A DNA stretch of 64,000 bases, from positions 5,212,142 through 5,276,141 of the forward strand of contig NZ_CP033922.1 in NCBI RefSeq assembly GCF_003815715.1, given 5' to 3'. Source of the stretch: Chryseobacterium sp. G0162. Its GTDB lineage: Bacteria > Bacteroidota > Bacteroidia > Flavobacteriales > Weeksellaceae. Below are positions 15,943 through 24,382 of the stretch, one piece after another. Both the position numbers and the translations under genes were made by a program. Positions within the stretch are counted from its first letter, which is position 1. Each line of letters opens with the position of its first letter. A model generated the notes under the pieces. The model made no database searches. It had not been told where the DNA came from and saw only the letters and a list, made by a program, of their open reading frames with translations.

Positions 15943-16935
15943 TTATTTTAATAATCTTCCTGAAATATTACCTGTCGCAGAACCTACCGCTGCTCCCGCA
16001 ACATTGCCTGATTTCGTAGCAGTCTGGTTAACATTGCGCATAAAATTGCCGGCACCTCCTGCCTGAATTACCCAACCTGTCACCGTCGGTACCGTAAAAT
16101 AACCTATGATCCCAATTACCATATAGATGATGTAAACTGTATTTGAGGTATCAGGAATAAAGGTGGGATCTGCGAGCATTTCGATATCTCGCTCTAAGAT
16201 CAAAGTTTGTATCTTGGCAAGAATGGCACTGAAAATATCAGCAACAGGCAGCCATAGGTAAACACTGATATATCTTGTCAGCCATTGACTTAAAGTGGTC
16301 TGAAATCCATCCCAGACGGAAATTGCAAATGCTATTGGTCCCAATATTGAAAGGACTATCAGGAAGAAGGTTCTGATGGTATCAATAACTAAGGCTGCCG
16401 ATTGAAACAATATTTCAAGAAACTCCCGGAAACCATCTCTGATATCTTTCTTGATGGCAAACATTTCTCTTTCAATATACATTCCGGACATCGTGACCAA
16501 ATCCGATGGTGACCATCCGAGTTCCTCCAGCTTTTTGTCAAATTCTTCGTTTGAAATAAGGTAAGCCATCTCCGGATTCCTTAGCATCGCTTCCCGTTCC
16601 AATAGATCTTTCTTTTGCTGCAAATCATTCATATCCAACACCTGATTTTCCAGCATTGAATGACTTCCCTGAACAATAGGGCTCATCACACCATTCAGAC
16701 TTCCTAACACCAATGTCGAGAAAAACATAATGCAGATACCTATGGCAAAAGGTCTCAGTATAGGAAACAAATCAACAGGCTCCGCACGGCTCAATGACTG
16801 CCAGACTTTTAATGCCACATAGAACAAGGCTCCTAGACCGGCAACTCCTTTGGCCACTGCAGCCATATCAGCGCACATCGGCATCATTTCTTCGTAAACG
16901 GAACGCAGGACTTCGTGTAAGTTGCTTGGTTCCAT
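15943..16935 (-). CDS. traJ: Conjugative transposon protein TraJ (polytopic channel protein)
   Basis: 330 residues with about six to seven hydrophobic segments, including GLGALFYVALKVWQSLSRAE, ALVIDTIRTFFLIVLSILGP and VIGIIGYFTVPTVTGWVIQA. This matches TraJ, the VirB6-like inner-membrane channel component. The C-terminus is Gly/Ala rich (AGAAVGSATGNIS). It starts one base after the traI stop (coupled). Complete. Confidence 0.92.
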   Translation of the reverse strand: MEPSNLHEVLRSVYEEMMPMCADMAAVAKGVAGLGALFYVALKVWQSLSRAEPVDLFPILRPFAIGICIMFFSTLVLGSLNGVMSPIVQGSHSMLENQVLDMNDLQQKKDLLEREAMLRNPEMAYLISNEEFDKKLEELGWSPSDLVTMSGMYIEREMFAIKKDIRDGFREFLEILFQSAALVIDTIRTFFLIVLSILGPIAFAISVWDGFQTTLSQWLTRYISVYLWLPVADIFSAILAKIQTLILERDIEMLADPTFIPDTSNTVYIIYMVIGIIGYFTVPTVTGWVIQAGGAGNFMRNVNQTATKSGNVAGAAVGSATGNISGRLLK

Positions 16936-16936
16936 C

Positions 16937-17569
16937 TTACCAGTATTTTTGATTGGAGGTTCCGTAAAGATCTAATACCCTTTGGGTATTGTTCTGTTTT
17001 TTGGCTCTCAGATAACTGACCGAAATATTCTTATTGGTATAGTATCTTACCAGATTATGATACGCTTTGACCTCTTTATATACCCGGTCAACTACATCCA
17101 TCCTTTCTTTATCATTCAGAGAAAGCCCGTTAGAAGTGATGATCTCCTTTAGCTCTTTCAGTAGCTCCGTACTCTCAGTAAGAAGTGCCGAATAACCATT
17201 GGCAATGGAAGCTAATTCCTGTGCATTGAAGTTGGGGTCATTCAGCATTTTACCGAAATTGTTGACATACATCTCCGAAACATCGCCCACCAATAGGACT
17301 GTCTGCTGAACCTTTCTGGCATCTTTTACCAGGTTATTGATAGCTTTCAGCTGGTCATAATATTCTTTGCCCTGCTCATACACCTTTTTAACTTCATTAA
17401 AGTTTTTTACGACATTGGATACCGTCGATGAAGTCTGTACAATTTCATTGGCTGAGTTTAAAATTCCGGATGCCAGATTTGCTGGATCGGTCACTACAAA
17501 TTGTGCTTTTGTATAGGTGATGGTAGCGAAGAATGCCATCATCATCGTTTTGATGAATAAATTTTTCAT
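16937..17569 (-). CDS. traI: Conjugative transposon protein TraI (DUF4141)
   Basis: 210 residues. Signal peptide cleaved near TYTKAQF (about residue 22), then a largely helical, coiled-coil-prone body (VVKNFNEVKKVYEQGKEYYD, then a C-terminal YTNKNISVSYLRAKKQNN). This is the TraI/DUF4141 family; despite the name it is not a relaxase but a periplasmic, VirB5-like component. It lies between traG and traJ. Complete. Confidence 0.9.
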   Translation of the reverse strand: MKNLFIKTMMMAFFATITYTKAQFVVTDPANLASGILNSANEIVQTSSTVSNVVKNFNEVKKVYEQGKEYYDQLKAINNLVKDARKVQQTVLLVGDVSEMYVNNFGKMLNDPNFNAQELASIANGYSALLTESTELLKELKEIITSNGLSLNDKERMDVVDRVYKEVKAYHNLVRYYTNKNISVSYLRAKKQNNTQRVLDLYGTSNQKYW

Positions 17570-17590
17570 TGTTGTAAAATTTTAAATGAT

Positions 17591-20101
17591 TTAATTGTCT
17601 TTCGTATTTGATTTGATTCTCTTGAGAGAAATCCGCTTGATGGCATGTTCGACATTGCTGTCAAGTTCCGATGCTAGATTCATTACTTCTATCTTTTCCG
17701 TTTCTTCTGTAGTATAGGCCAGATATTCTTCTGCAGATACTTCGGTGGCATAGACCGCAGAGTGCGTTCCGCCTAATCCAATCCAGACTTCTTTGTAAAG
17801 CCTTCGGGGGTCATTGTTCATATTGATAGAAAGAACCTGAGATTTTTCTTTGTCAGTCAATCCCAGCATCGCCTGTATATCATCAAACTTATTCATGTAC
17901 TTCCTTTGGTCAAGAAGAATCTTACAATCCGAATTGTTGATGATACTTTCCTTAACAATCGGTGACTGGATAATATCATCGACTTCCTGAGTCACCACAA
18001 TGGCTTCTCCGAAAAATTTCCTTACCGTCTTGAAAAGGTATTTGATGTACTCTGCCATACCTTCTTTGGCAATGGCTTTCCAGGCTTCTTCGATGAGTAT
18101 CAGTTTTCTGATTCCTTTGAGCCTTCGCATCTTATTGATGAAGACTTCCATTATGATAATGGTCACAATAGGGAACAGAATTTTATGATCTTTAATGGCA
18201 TCGATTTCGAAGACAATGAAACGCTTGGATAATAAGTCCAGCTGCTTCTCTGAATTGAGCAGATAGTCATACTCCCCTCCTCTGTAATAAGGTTCCAGCA
18301 CATTGAGAAAGTTGGCAATATCAAAGTCTTTTTCTCTGACTTTCTTTTGCTCCAATACTTTCTGATAGTCATCTTTGACGTACTCATAGAATCCATTGAA
18401 AGAAGGATGCAGGTCATTATATTTTATTACTTCAATGTATCCACTTACAGCATTTGACAATGCAACTTCCTCTGAACGGGTCGGTGGTTCATCATCTCTT
18501 TTCCAAAGTGTCAGAATCAAGGTTTTGATACTCTCCCTTTTTTCAATGTCAAAGATTCCGTCATCGGTGTAAAATGGATTGAAAGCAATGGGATTGTCTT
18601 CGGTGTAAGTAAAATATACCCCATCCTCACCTTTTGTCTTTCCTTTAATGAGTTCACATAATCCCTGATAGGAATTTCCGGTATCTACAAGAAGGACATG
18701 CGCTCCCTGCTCATAATACTGTCGTACCATATGGTTCGTAAAGAAGGATTTACCACTTCCGGAAGGTCCAAGAATAAACTTATTTCTATTGGTGATAATC
18801 CCCTGCTTCATCGGCAGATCTGAAATATCCAGATGAATCGGCTTTCCCGTTAGACGGTCAGCCATCTTAATCCCAAATGGTGACGGTGAATCCTGATAGT
18901 TGGTTTCCCCTGTGAAAAAACATAAAGCAGGTTCGATGAATGTGTAGAAGCTTTCTTCACTTGGAAAATCTGCGGCATTGCCCGGAATTCCTGCCCAATA
19001 TAATGTTGCTGTATCTGTCGTATTATGACGGGGTTTACATTCCATTAAAGCCAAAGCGCTTCCCGTATCATTCTTTAACTGCTTGAGCTCAGTAGGATTG
19101 TCAGACCATGACATTATATTAAAATGAGCGCGGATAGATTGTAACCCGAAAGAATGTGCTTCATTTAAATACTTTTCAATCCATTCCTTATTGATCTGAT
19201 TGGCTCTGCTATACCTTGCCAGAGAATGCATGTTTCTTGCAGATTTTTCAAACTTACTCAAATTCTCATCACTGTTGTCGATGAACAGATACTGGTTATA
19301 AATGTGATTGCAACTGAGCAGAAGTCCCACGGGAGAAGCAAATGATAGAAGACAGTCACTGCGGTCGGTGCTTAACTTCTCATAACGGCTGTGTGATGAA
19401 ACAGTGCCTGGCAGATCTTCTGTATCCGATAAGGTGTGCATAGTAATACGATTGTTACCGATTCGCATTTCTTCAGATCCTAACTTGATATCCTGCAATG
19501 ATGGATGGGTTTCACGCGATAGAGTCAGATATTGTTCCAGTAGTCCGGACCTTTCGGAAGTTCCTGATATCTCATCTTCTGTCATCCTTTCCAGATGGAT
19601 ATAACCACTGTCATTCATAATCCGCTCCAGTTGGTCGACTGCTTCAAGAAATAGATTAATAACTTCTTTGTCCTTAATCTCTTTCGGAATCAGCTTACCT
19701 TTGCATAGAGATGAAAAGTTACTCTGCATCCGCATCCTTTCTTTACTGGTTTTAGTAATGAACAGATAGCAGTAATGATTTAAAAACGGCCTCTCATTGA
19801 AGTGTCTTTCAAAAGACCTGGACAAAAAACTCTGATCTTCTCTTGAAAGATCAGGGTTGTAGTTTTCTTTGATAAACCAGTCCTGCTTATGAACCACAGT
19901 GAAATCCGGGAGTGTTTTAATGGCTTTGAACCAAGCGGAATGCATGGCTTCATATTCAGCAGAAGCAACAGTAAACAACTCAGGAAGTCTAACCTTAAAG
20001 CAAACCGTAACATCAGCGTCCTTTGAAATGATACAATCATTTTCAATAGCCAGCAATGGAAATTTACTTTCCAAGGTTGCTGCTTTGGAAGAATTTCTCA
20101 T
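17591..20101 (-). CDS. traG: Conjugation ATPase TraG (VirB4-like)
   Basis: 836 residues. Walker A is GPSGSGKSFFTNHMV at about 443-457 and Walker B LILIEEAWKAIA at about 666. Downstream come conserved VRKFFGEAIVVTQEVDDIIQ and SDCKILLDQ. This is the VirB4-type ATPase that powers assembly of the mating channel at the inner membrane. The start ATG overlaps the traF stop by four bases (ATGA). Length is normal for Bacteroidetes TraG proteins. There is no traH between traG and traI, as is common outside Bacteroides. Confidence 0.95.
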   Translation of the reverse strand: MRNSSKAATLESKFPLLAIENDCIISKDADVTVCFKVRLPELFTVASAEYEAMHSAWFKAIKTLPDFTVVHKQDWFIKENYNPDLSREDQSFLSRSFERHFNERPFLNHYCYLFITKTSKERMRMQSNFSSLCKGKLIPKEIKDKEVINLFLEAVDQLERIMNDSGYIHLERMTEDEISGTSERSGLLEQYLTLSRETHPSLQDIKLGSEEMRIGNNRITMHTLSDTEDLPGTVSSHSRYEKLSTDRSDCLLSFASPVGLLLSCNHIYNQYLFIDNSDENLSKFEKSARNMHSLARYSRANQINKEWIEKYLNEAHSFGLQSIRAHFNIMSWSDNPTELKQLKNDTGSALALMECKPRHNTTDTATLYWAGIPGNAADFPSEESFYTFIEPALCFFTGETNYQDSPSPFGIKMADRLTGKPIHLDISDLPMKQGIITNRNKFILGPSGSGKSFFTNHMVRQYYEQGAHVLLVDTGNSYQGLCELIKGKTKGEDGVYFTYTEDNPIAFNPFYTDDGIFDIEKRESIKTLILTLWKRDDEPPTRSEEVALSNAVSGYIEVIKYNDLHPSFNGFYEYVKDDYQKVLEQKKVREKDFDIANFLNVLEPYYRGGEYDYLLNSEKQLDLLSKRFIVFEIDAIKDHKILFPIVTIIIMEVFINKMRRLKGIRKLILIEEAWKAIAKEGMAEYIKYLFKTVRKFFGEAIVVTQEVDDIIQSPIVKESIINNSDCKILLDQRKYMNKFDDIQAMLGLTDKEKSQVLSINMNNDPRRLYKEVWIGLGGTHSAVYATEVSAEEYLAYTTEETEKIEVMNLASELDSNVEHAIKRISLKRIKSNTKDN

Positions 20102-20430
20102 ACGTATGTTCTTTTACGGTTAGTTTTCAAATACCGATAAATACTCTTACGGCTAATGATATATTTCGGATGCTTTTTTTGAGCACCCATTTTCATCAGA
20201 CCGTGCTCACCGTATTTTCTATTCAGCGCGAAAGTCTGCCAGGTAAGAAGTCCACTGCTGATTCCTCCAAGAATTAAACATAGATAGGTATTGACACCTG
20301 CCATATACATAACCATGACACAGATCAATATTCCTAATAATCCTCCGGCGAAGATGAAGAGGTATTGCGCTTTAAGTCCCTTGAACTCCACCGTCCTTCC
20401 TATTCCTTTATTGGTATGATAGGTATTCAT
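20098..20430 (-). CDS. traF: Conjugative transposon protein TraF (DUF4133)
   Basis: About 110 residues from the ATG at 20430 (MNTYHTNKGIGRTVEFKGLK). A longer frame to 20478 would overlap traE and lacks family similarity. It has two transmembrane helices (about 26-45 and 50-68), and ends with KHPKYIISRKSIYRYL. This is a VirB3-like small membrane subunit that works with TraG; the overlap with traG supports this. Confidence 0.88.
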   Translation of the reverse strand: MNTYHTNKGIGRTVEFKGLKAQYLFIFAGGLLGILICVMVMYMAGVNTYLCLILGGISSGLLTWQTFALNRKYGEHGLMKMGAQKKHPKYIISRKSIYRYLKTNRKRTYV

Positions 20431-20440
20431 AGTCAATATT

Positions 20441-20746
20441 TTAAAGGAAGAATGAACGAAGGATTGTTGCCGCAACAATCAGAAAGATACATGCACCAAA
20501 CCAGCTGGCAGCGGTCTTACTGGTGTCGGGATCACCACTGCTGAACTTGTTATAGACTTTTACTCCTCCGATGAGTCCGACGACTGCACCTATGGCGTAA
20601 ATTAATTGGGTAGCGGGTTCAAAATAAGAAGTGACCATCTGTGTAGCCTCGTTGATTCCGGCACTGCCATTACCCTGTGAAAAAGCATACGGTGTAATCA
20701 AGATTGCCAGTAATGCATACATCAGTTTTTTTCTTTGTTTTTCCAT
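20441..20746 (-). CDS. traE: Conjugative transposon protein TraE (DUF4134)
   Basis: 101 residues. A signal sequence (YALLAILITPYAFSQGNGSA), then two hydrophobic helices around YAIGAVVGLIGGVKVYNKFSSGD and WFGACIFLIVAATILRSFF. This is the TraE/DUF4134 family, resembling VirB2 pilin-like subunits. It begins the block traE-traQ, ten bases upstream of traF. A 193-base gap with a terminator separates it from the upstream genes, so a promoter for the block should lie in that gap, though I cannot point to a clear one. Confidence 0.9.
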   Translation of the reverse strand: MEKQRKKLMYALLAILITPYAFSQGNGSAGINEATQMVTSYFEPATQLIYAIGAVVGLIGGVKVYNKFSSGDPDTSKTAASWFGACIFLIVAATILRSFFL

Positions 20747-20884
20747 TTTGTAAACATTTTTTTGTTACTGAGAACTGCACTCTGCAGAACTCAGGAGCAA
20801 ATGTGCTTTGGAAAAACAGACTTATCGGGAAATGTCAGCAGTAGGAAATGAATGGCTTTTAGTGGCACCGAACTTAGGGTTAGA

Positions 20885-20920
20885 CATAAAAAAACGTCAA
20901 ACTTTTCTAGTTTGACGTTT
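20885..20920 (-). terminator. Terminator between the traA-side genes and traE
   Basis: aaacgtcaaac (20892-20902) pairs perfectly with 20910-20920. On the minus strand the stem is followed by eight T residues. It lies right after the stop of the gene at 20940-21476, so it ends the upper part of the operon before traE. Confidence 0.75.
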
Positions 20921-20939
20921 ATCTATATTACAATGGATT

Positions 20940-21476
20940 TTATATTTTCCTCCCTTTGGATTTATTGTTCTTTGGCTTTTCTTTATGATTCGCAGTGGTT
21001 TTTACCGAATTTAAATTGCTTTTGATCACACCGGCAAGAAAAGTTTTTTCCAACGGAATTTGATTTGCTTCAAACTGTATTTGAAAGCCCTCCTCCGATA
21101 ACCCTTCTCTCAATTCAAAGCCGTGATGTCTATTCCATCCGATCCTGTCAAGCTCATTTTCAATGGGAAATTGTACAGCGATTAAGTCTTTGGGAAATTC
21201 TTTATGCGAACTAAAGTCTATATCCTGAAATTCGTGTTTCTTGGGATTATAAGGTATAATATAGCTGTTTTGGTCCTCATCATAGTAATTCTGTATATTC
21301 GAAAAGACAATACCTTTAGATAGAAAATCATCTTTGGGTCTCAGCATACCCATACGGATGTCTACGTAAAATAGATGTCCTGCAATCATTATAGTGGGAA
21401 GCTGTCCTTTATTGACACGCAAGTCATAAGACTCTTCGTTAATATTTTTTTTAGTTGAATCCATTGTATTATTCAT
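20940..21476 (-). CDS. Conserved-looking hypothetical protein of the conjugation region
   Basis: 178 residues, not recognised. The N-terminal half contains LPTIMIAGHLFYVDIRMGML and YYDEDQNSYIIPYNPKKHEF. The middle has FPIENELDRIGWNRHHGFEL, and the C-terminus is Lys/Asn-rich and probably disordered. No signal peptide or transmembrane helix. It occupies the slot after the TraD-like gene (44 bases) and is followed by a strong terminator. It may be a cytoplasmic accessory factor carried in flavobacterial conjugative elements. Function is unknown. Confidence 0.6.
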   Translation of the reverse strand: MNNTMDSTKKNINEESYDLRVNKGQLPTIMIAGHLFYVDIRMGMLRPKDDFLSKGIVFSNIQNYYDEDQNSYIIPYNPKKHEFQDIDFSSHKEFPKDLIAVQFPIENELDRIGWNRHHGFELREGLSEEGFQIQFEANQIPLEKTFLAGVIKSNLNSVKTTANHKEKPKNNKSKGRKI

Positions 21477-21520
21477 TAAAAGTTATTCCTTACATCATCA
21501 TTTCAAAAACAAAGGGAAGT

Positions 21521-22141
21521 CTATAAAAACTCCCCAATGTCGAACCCGTCAGAAGAATTACTTCGCTTTGAAGAAATAATCTCATTATCATTCGAAATGC
21601 TTTCACTTAACAATATGGCAATTCTCTTTGAAGCATCTCCTAATGAATTCTCTAAAAGATTAAAAAGCTCGGTCCCATGAATTCTTTGAATAATGTTGAC
21701 TGCTTGTTGTTCTAAGTCAGGCTTCAGCACGTCCTGTTGAAGCAACTCACCCGCAGTACTCAATTCCTGAAAGGTAACCCCTGTAGCAAACCCGCTTTCA
21801 ATAGTAGAGTTCTCATATTTCCAATCTTCATTCTCCTGCTCCCATTCATCCTTTTTGACTAGGATATCATCCAGACTTTTAGTCTGACCCACAGTGTCAA
21901 ATTCAGCTTCTCTGGCTTCTGATTCAAAAATAGATTCTGCTTGTAAAGTAGATTCATTTTGTCTCTCATTCGTATCGATTGGCGATGCTTGTCTCTCTCT
22001 TTGTTTTGTATCTCCCATAATAGATGGTAGATTCTTAGTTTTAATAACATTATCTTTTCGACGGATGCTGATTGAAAATTTTTTGTCTACAAGAACTAAA
22101 ACAAGAATGATTAATAAAGTGATGATGATAATTTGTTCCAT
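21521..22141 (-). CDS. TraD-like conjugation accessory protein
   Basis: 206 residues. One N-terminal transmembrane helix (IIIITLLIILVLVLVDKKF, 4-22), then a charged linker and a conserved C-terminal region LDDILVKKDEWEQENEDWKY, with GVTFQELSTAGELLQQDVL. Such membrane-anchored proteins lie between the DUF3408 gene and traE in Bacteroidetes elements and are usually labelled TraD. The label rests on position and shape rather than a clear motif. It has no relation to the F-plasmid coupling protein TraD. Confidence 0.6.
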   Translation of the reverse strand: MEQIIIITLLIILVLVLVDKKFSISIRRKDNVIKTKNLPSIMGDTKQRERQASPIDTNERQNESTLQAESIFESEAREAEFDTVGQTKSLDDILVKKDEWEQENEDWKYENSTIESGFATGVTFQELSTAGELLQQDVLKPDLEQQAVNIIQRIHGTELFNLLENSLGDASKRIAILLSESISNDNEIISSKRSNSSDGFDIGEFL

Positions 22142-22152
22142 AGGATGATTGA

Positions 22153-22548
22153 TTAAAAGATTGGACGGTATTTGTTATTGAAATCATCAGTAATTTCCTT
22201 TTCAAACATTTCAAAATGATAAGCCAGTATATTATCCAGATAAGCATACAGAGGAATCTGGTCATCGGCTATGATTTGAATAATGCGTGAGAGGCGTTCG
22301 TGATATTCAGGACGGATATAAATACTTTTATCTCCACGCTTAGTCATTGTATGATGCGTAAGAAACTGCTCCATATAAGTTATATCATTACTTTTCTGAC
22401 TCTTCAACTTATTTTTTATTACAGCTTTCTTTTTTTGGGAATCTGCATTTTGGACATAAACTTCTTTCTTTAGACTTCCTGCCATAATGGACATCAGATA
22501 TTGTTCATCGATACCATTATCTTCATTGTTATTTTTGTCATGTTCCAT
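22153..22548 (-). CDS. DUF3408 family conjugation protein (TraB-like)
   Basis: 131 residues. A disordered basic first half and a conserved C-terminal domain GDKSIYIRPEYHERLSRIIQ followed by PLYAYLDNILAYHFEMFEKE, the DUF3408 signature. The family accompanies the ParA-like TraA in Bacteroidetes conjugative elements and is a likely ribbon-helix-helix-type DNA-binding partner (inference). It starts four bases after the traA stop, consistent with a pair acting together, possibly in DNA processing or partition. Confidence 0.8.
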   Translation of the reverse strand: MEHDKNNNEDNGIDEQYLMSIMAGSLKKEVYVQNADSQKKKAVIKNKLKSQKSNDITYMEQFLTHHTMTKRGDKSIYIRPEYHERLSRIIQIIADDQIPLYAYLDNILAYHFEMFEKEITDDFNNKYRPIF

Positions 22549-22552
22549 TATT

Positions 22553-23320
22553 TTATAGTTTTACAATTCTTAAAAATTCTTCTATAAATTGATCCATTCT
22601 GCATTGAGTTAACAGCTTAGGATCTGCAGGCAGTAATGTTGATCGGAAAACATTCTTTGTAATGGTCTCCCCTTCCTTTCGAAATCTTTTACTATCTGTA
22701 ATGGTTGTTTCCATAAGAGGCAGCCCTAAATCTGAAATCACTTTACTGTAATTTTTGTAAAGTATCGTTCTTTCTCTTCCATCCACCTGATTCCAGAAAA
22801 GATGAATAGCCCGGATTCCTGTTTGAGTTTCTTTCATCAATACATTGGTTAGAACATCAGTAAAACTTAACGTACTTTCCAATACGAGACGATCTGCAGT
22901 AATAGGAGAAAAAATATAATGGACATTCGTCAATGTTTTTAAAATACCAACAGTATTCACGGTTCCTGGCAGATCTAAAAATATAATGTCAGGAGTTATT
23001 TCCAAGCCATCAACATACCTATCTATTTCTTGTAAAACTTCATCAGTTTTACTCTGAAAAATAGGATAAGCTTTTTTATTAATACTCGTAAATTGTTTGT
23101 GAGCCATCTTTTTTAAAATCTCATTCTGCATCACCATTTTCAAATCCCGCTCTCTCATTTGGAGTAAACTGTACTGCGGAAAGTCACAATCAAAGACAGC
23201 AACCTGATATCCCATTCGATAATGAAGGATACTCGCCATTAATGTTGTAAATGTGCTTTTTCCTACACCTCCCTTTTGAGTGGAAAAAGTAATAATTGTG
23301 GGTTGTTTTTTTGTTTTCAT
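22553..23320 (-). CDS. traA: ParA-family ATPase TraA
   Basis: 255-residue ParA/MinD ATPase. Deviant Walker A TFSTQKGGVGKSTFTTLMAS at residues 11-30, the switch region VAVFDCDFPQYSLLQMRERD at about 40-59, and DIIFLDLPGTVN near 112. This is TraA of Bacteroidetes conjugative elements; ParA relatives position DNA or protein complexes. It is the first gene of the tra operon, divergent from mobA across the 600-base oriT region. Confidence 0.92.
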   Translation of the reverse strand: MKTKKQPTIITFSTQKGGVGKSTFTTLMASILHYRMGYQVAVFDCDFPQYSLLQMRERDLKMVMQNEILKKMAHKQFTSINKKAYPIFQSKTDEVLQEIDRYVDGLEITPDIIFLDLPGTVNTVGILKTLTNVHYIFSPITADRLVLESTLSFTDVLTNVLMKETQTGIRAIHLFWNQVDGRERTILYKNYSKVISDLGLPLMETTITDSKRFRKEGETITKNVFRSTLLPADPKLLTQCRMDQFIEEFLRIVKL

Positions 23321-23947
23321 TATATTGAATTTTAATTATTCCGAAATTGAAAGACTGAAGGACAGCAAGCCTTCAAACCATAATAACCTCAAGCATGATA
23401 TTTCGCCATAACGAATGCTAGCTATCACCATTGAAAACTGTATTGGCTTCCAGCATTAGTGAATGAATTTTATTCGTCTTGCAATCCTGATAGATTGAAT
23501 TTCTGACTTCTATCTGTCAAAAATGATATCACGAAAGCTGGCCTTCCTGAAGGCAATAATGCAGGATTTCCAGAGTCAAAGAATTCTATCGGATTTGCAG
23601 TTAGTCCTGCCCTCCATCTGATGCAAATGAAAAATATTTCTATTTCACTGCTTTTATAATGGTAGTTCTTGGCAGTTCACTTCCTTCCTTGGCTTTGTTT
23701 ACTATTCCGTTTCTCTAATTGAATGTGATTTACTTTGTTTTAGAAGATTGAGGAGTTTTAAATGGTAGTGTCCGAATAGCATAATGCTATAAATCTATTC
23801 TATTCAAGATATTTCCTTTCACCCGAAAGGGGCAAGTTATGTTTTGAGTGCCTCATAACTTTTTTCGTGCCTCAAAACAACTTGCCCTGGCTGGGGCCTT
23901 AAAAACCACTCCGAAGTCGTGATTTTCTTAACATTAAATTGGATAAT
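23321..23947. other. Intergenic region with likely oriT
   Basis: A 627-base gap between the divergent traA and mobA genes, the usual site of oriT in these elements. The key structure is at 23830-23887. Here gggcaagttatgttttgag (23830-23848) is mirrored by cctcaaaacaacttgccc (23870-23887), an imperfect inverted repeat. It also contains a direct repeat of gtgcctca at 23848-23855 and 23867-23874. This fits a relaxosome binding site and nick region 60 bases before mobA. Divergent promoters for traA and the mob genes must also lie here. I see no additional gene in the gap. Confidence 0.6.
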
Positions 23948-24382
23948 ATGGATGCAAATAAAAACAATAAAGGTGGGCGTAAGCCCAAGCTGAACCCAAG
24001 TAAAAACAGATATGTATTTAGATTGACCGATGAAGAAAATGTTGGTTTTCTAAAATTATTTGAATCTTCAGGTATGAGCAATAAAGCAAAATTTATTACA
24101 ACAATTTTGCTTCAGAGAGAATTAAAAATTGTCAAAGTGGATGTTTCAACAATGGATTATTATACTCAACTCACTAAATTCTTTTACCAGTTTCAATCGA
24201 TTGGAAACAATTATAATCAGATTGTAAAAATTTTATATCGAAATTTTACTGAGAAAAAAGCATCTTTTTATCTCTTTAAACTGGAAAACCATACCAAAGA
24301 TCTGGCATTAATTTGTAAGCAAATTATAGAAATCACTAAAGAATTTGAGCAAAACCATATTCAAAAAACTTCTGAAAGATGA
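23948..24382 (+). CDS. mobA: Relaxosome protein MobA (ribbon-helix-helix type)
   Basis: 144 residues from the ATG at 23948; an in-frame TTG three codons earlier is less likely. The N-terminus is basic (GGRKPKLNPSKNRYVFRLTD). A short RHH-like DNA-binding segment follows (FRLTDEENVGFLKLFESSGM), then a helical C-terminal half containing LTKFFYQFQSIGNNYNQIVK, typical of MobC/MobA accessory proteins that bind oriT and help the relaxase. It overlaps mobB by four bases. In this nomenclature MobA is the accessory protein and MobB the relaxase. Confidence 0.85.
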   Translation: MDANKNNKGGRKPKLNPSKNRYVFRLTDEENVGFLKLFESSGMSNKAKFITTILLQRELKIVKVDVSTMDYYTQLTKFFYQFQSIGNNYNQIVKILYRNFTEKKASFYLFKLENHTKDLALICKQIIEITKEFEQNHIQKTSER

